The position numbers and the translations under genes are program-made. A stretch of DNA of 64,000 nucleotides from assembly GCF_014697625.1 (NCBI RefSeq), contig NZ_JACJSG010000038.1, positions 1 to 64,000 of the forward strand, given 5' to 3'. Shown one piece after another: positions 63,804-64,000 of this stretch; the first letter of the stretch is position 1, and every line of letters starts with the position of its first letter. The notes under the pieces are model-generated. The model had not been told where the DNA came from. It was given only the letters and a program-made list of their open reading frames with translations, and made no database searches. Source of the DNA: Anabaena azotica FACHB-119. Its GTDB lineage: Bacteria; Cyanobacteriota; Cyanobacteriia; Cyanobacteriales; Nostocaceae.

Positions 63804-64000
63804 TTGCTAGTATACGAGTTCAAGTTAAAGGGCAAACAGCAGCAGTTCAGTCTGATTGATGAAGCAATCAGGACTGCTTTGTTTGTCCGTAACTCTTGTA
63901 TTCGCTACTGGATGGACAACCCAAAAGTTGGCAAGTATGATTTAAGCTCATACTGCAAAGAGCTATCTGCCAACTTTGAGTGGGCAAATAAGCTCAACTC
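63804..64000 (+). CDS. tnpB: TnpB-like IS200/IS605-family protein (N-terminal part)
   Basis: 65 codons up to the window end, open at the 3' side. From a TTG with AAGAGG 7 bp upstream it reads LLVYEFKLKGKQQQFSLIDE, then VRNSCIRYWMDNPK, the typical start of TnpB/OrfB proteins of cyanobacterial IS605-type elements. TnpB is an RNA-guided nuclease that helps keep such elements in place. No tnpA is seen upstream. Confidence 0.8.
   Translation, partial: MLVYEFKLKGKQQQFSLIDEAIRTALFVRNSCIRYWMDNPKVGKYDLSSYCKELSANFEWANKLN

Overview
The window looks like the chromosome of a filamentous, heterocyst-type cyanobacterium (Nostoc/Anabaena/Trichormus group). The evidence is the many HIP1 octamers (GCGATCGC) in genes and spacers, heptameric short tandem repeats (GGGGACT, CCCCTTT and similar) in almost every intergenic gap, a cyanobacterial NdhD, a cyanoexosortase with an HpsJ-family partner, a WD40-type STAND protein, and a dense load of miniature inverted-repeat elements (MITEs). 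Species cannot be fixed from the sequence alone.

Layout. 0-10 kb: a HAD hydrolase, two sensory histidine kinases (one of 1225 aa) and a 1206-aa NB-ARC/14xWD40 protein. 10-18 kb: ndhD, then a small divergent chaperone-usher-like set (usher, secreted pilin-like subunit, PapD-like chaperone) followed by an ExbD-like protein; the usher carries a frameshift in a 9-base homopolymer just after its signal peptide. 18-32 kb: mostly housekeeping genes (APH/P-loop kinase fusion, rplY, purA, penicillin-binding protein 2, SpoIID-like protein, sulfiredoxin, Dps, an XRE-GrpE-like fusion, Uma2 nuclease, typA) separated by repeats. An intact HI1420-type antitoxin is left there beside a toxin gene split by several MITEs. 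32-35.5 kb: a small accessory island with a membrane-anchored coiled-coil/macro-domain protein and a run of antitoxin and toxin genes, part of it bracketed by a perfect 42-bp direct repeat. 35.5-60.2 kb: a large exopolysaccharide locus with about ten glycosyltransferases, a Wzc-type tyrosine kinase, HpsJ, a cyanoexosortase fused to its accessory domain, an O-antigen-ligase/Wzy-like protein, a Wzx-like flippase, methyltransferases, and an acyltransferase gene cut in two by a 105-bp MITE. 61-64 kb: class II fructose-bisphosphate aldolase, an orphan PIN-domain protein, and the start of an IS200/IS605-type TnpB gene that runs off the window.

How it fits together: the EPS locus contains the usual parts of a Wzx/Wzy-like surface polysaccharide pathway (sugar transfer, flipping, polymerisation/ligation, chain-length control), with an exosortase that would process PEP-CTERM-type proteins encoded elsewhere. 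The most distinctive feature of the window is how far small mobile repeats have remodelled genes: they supply a stop codon, split an acyltransferase, destroy a toxin and add linkers inside coding sequence.
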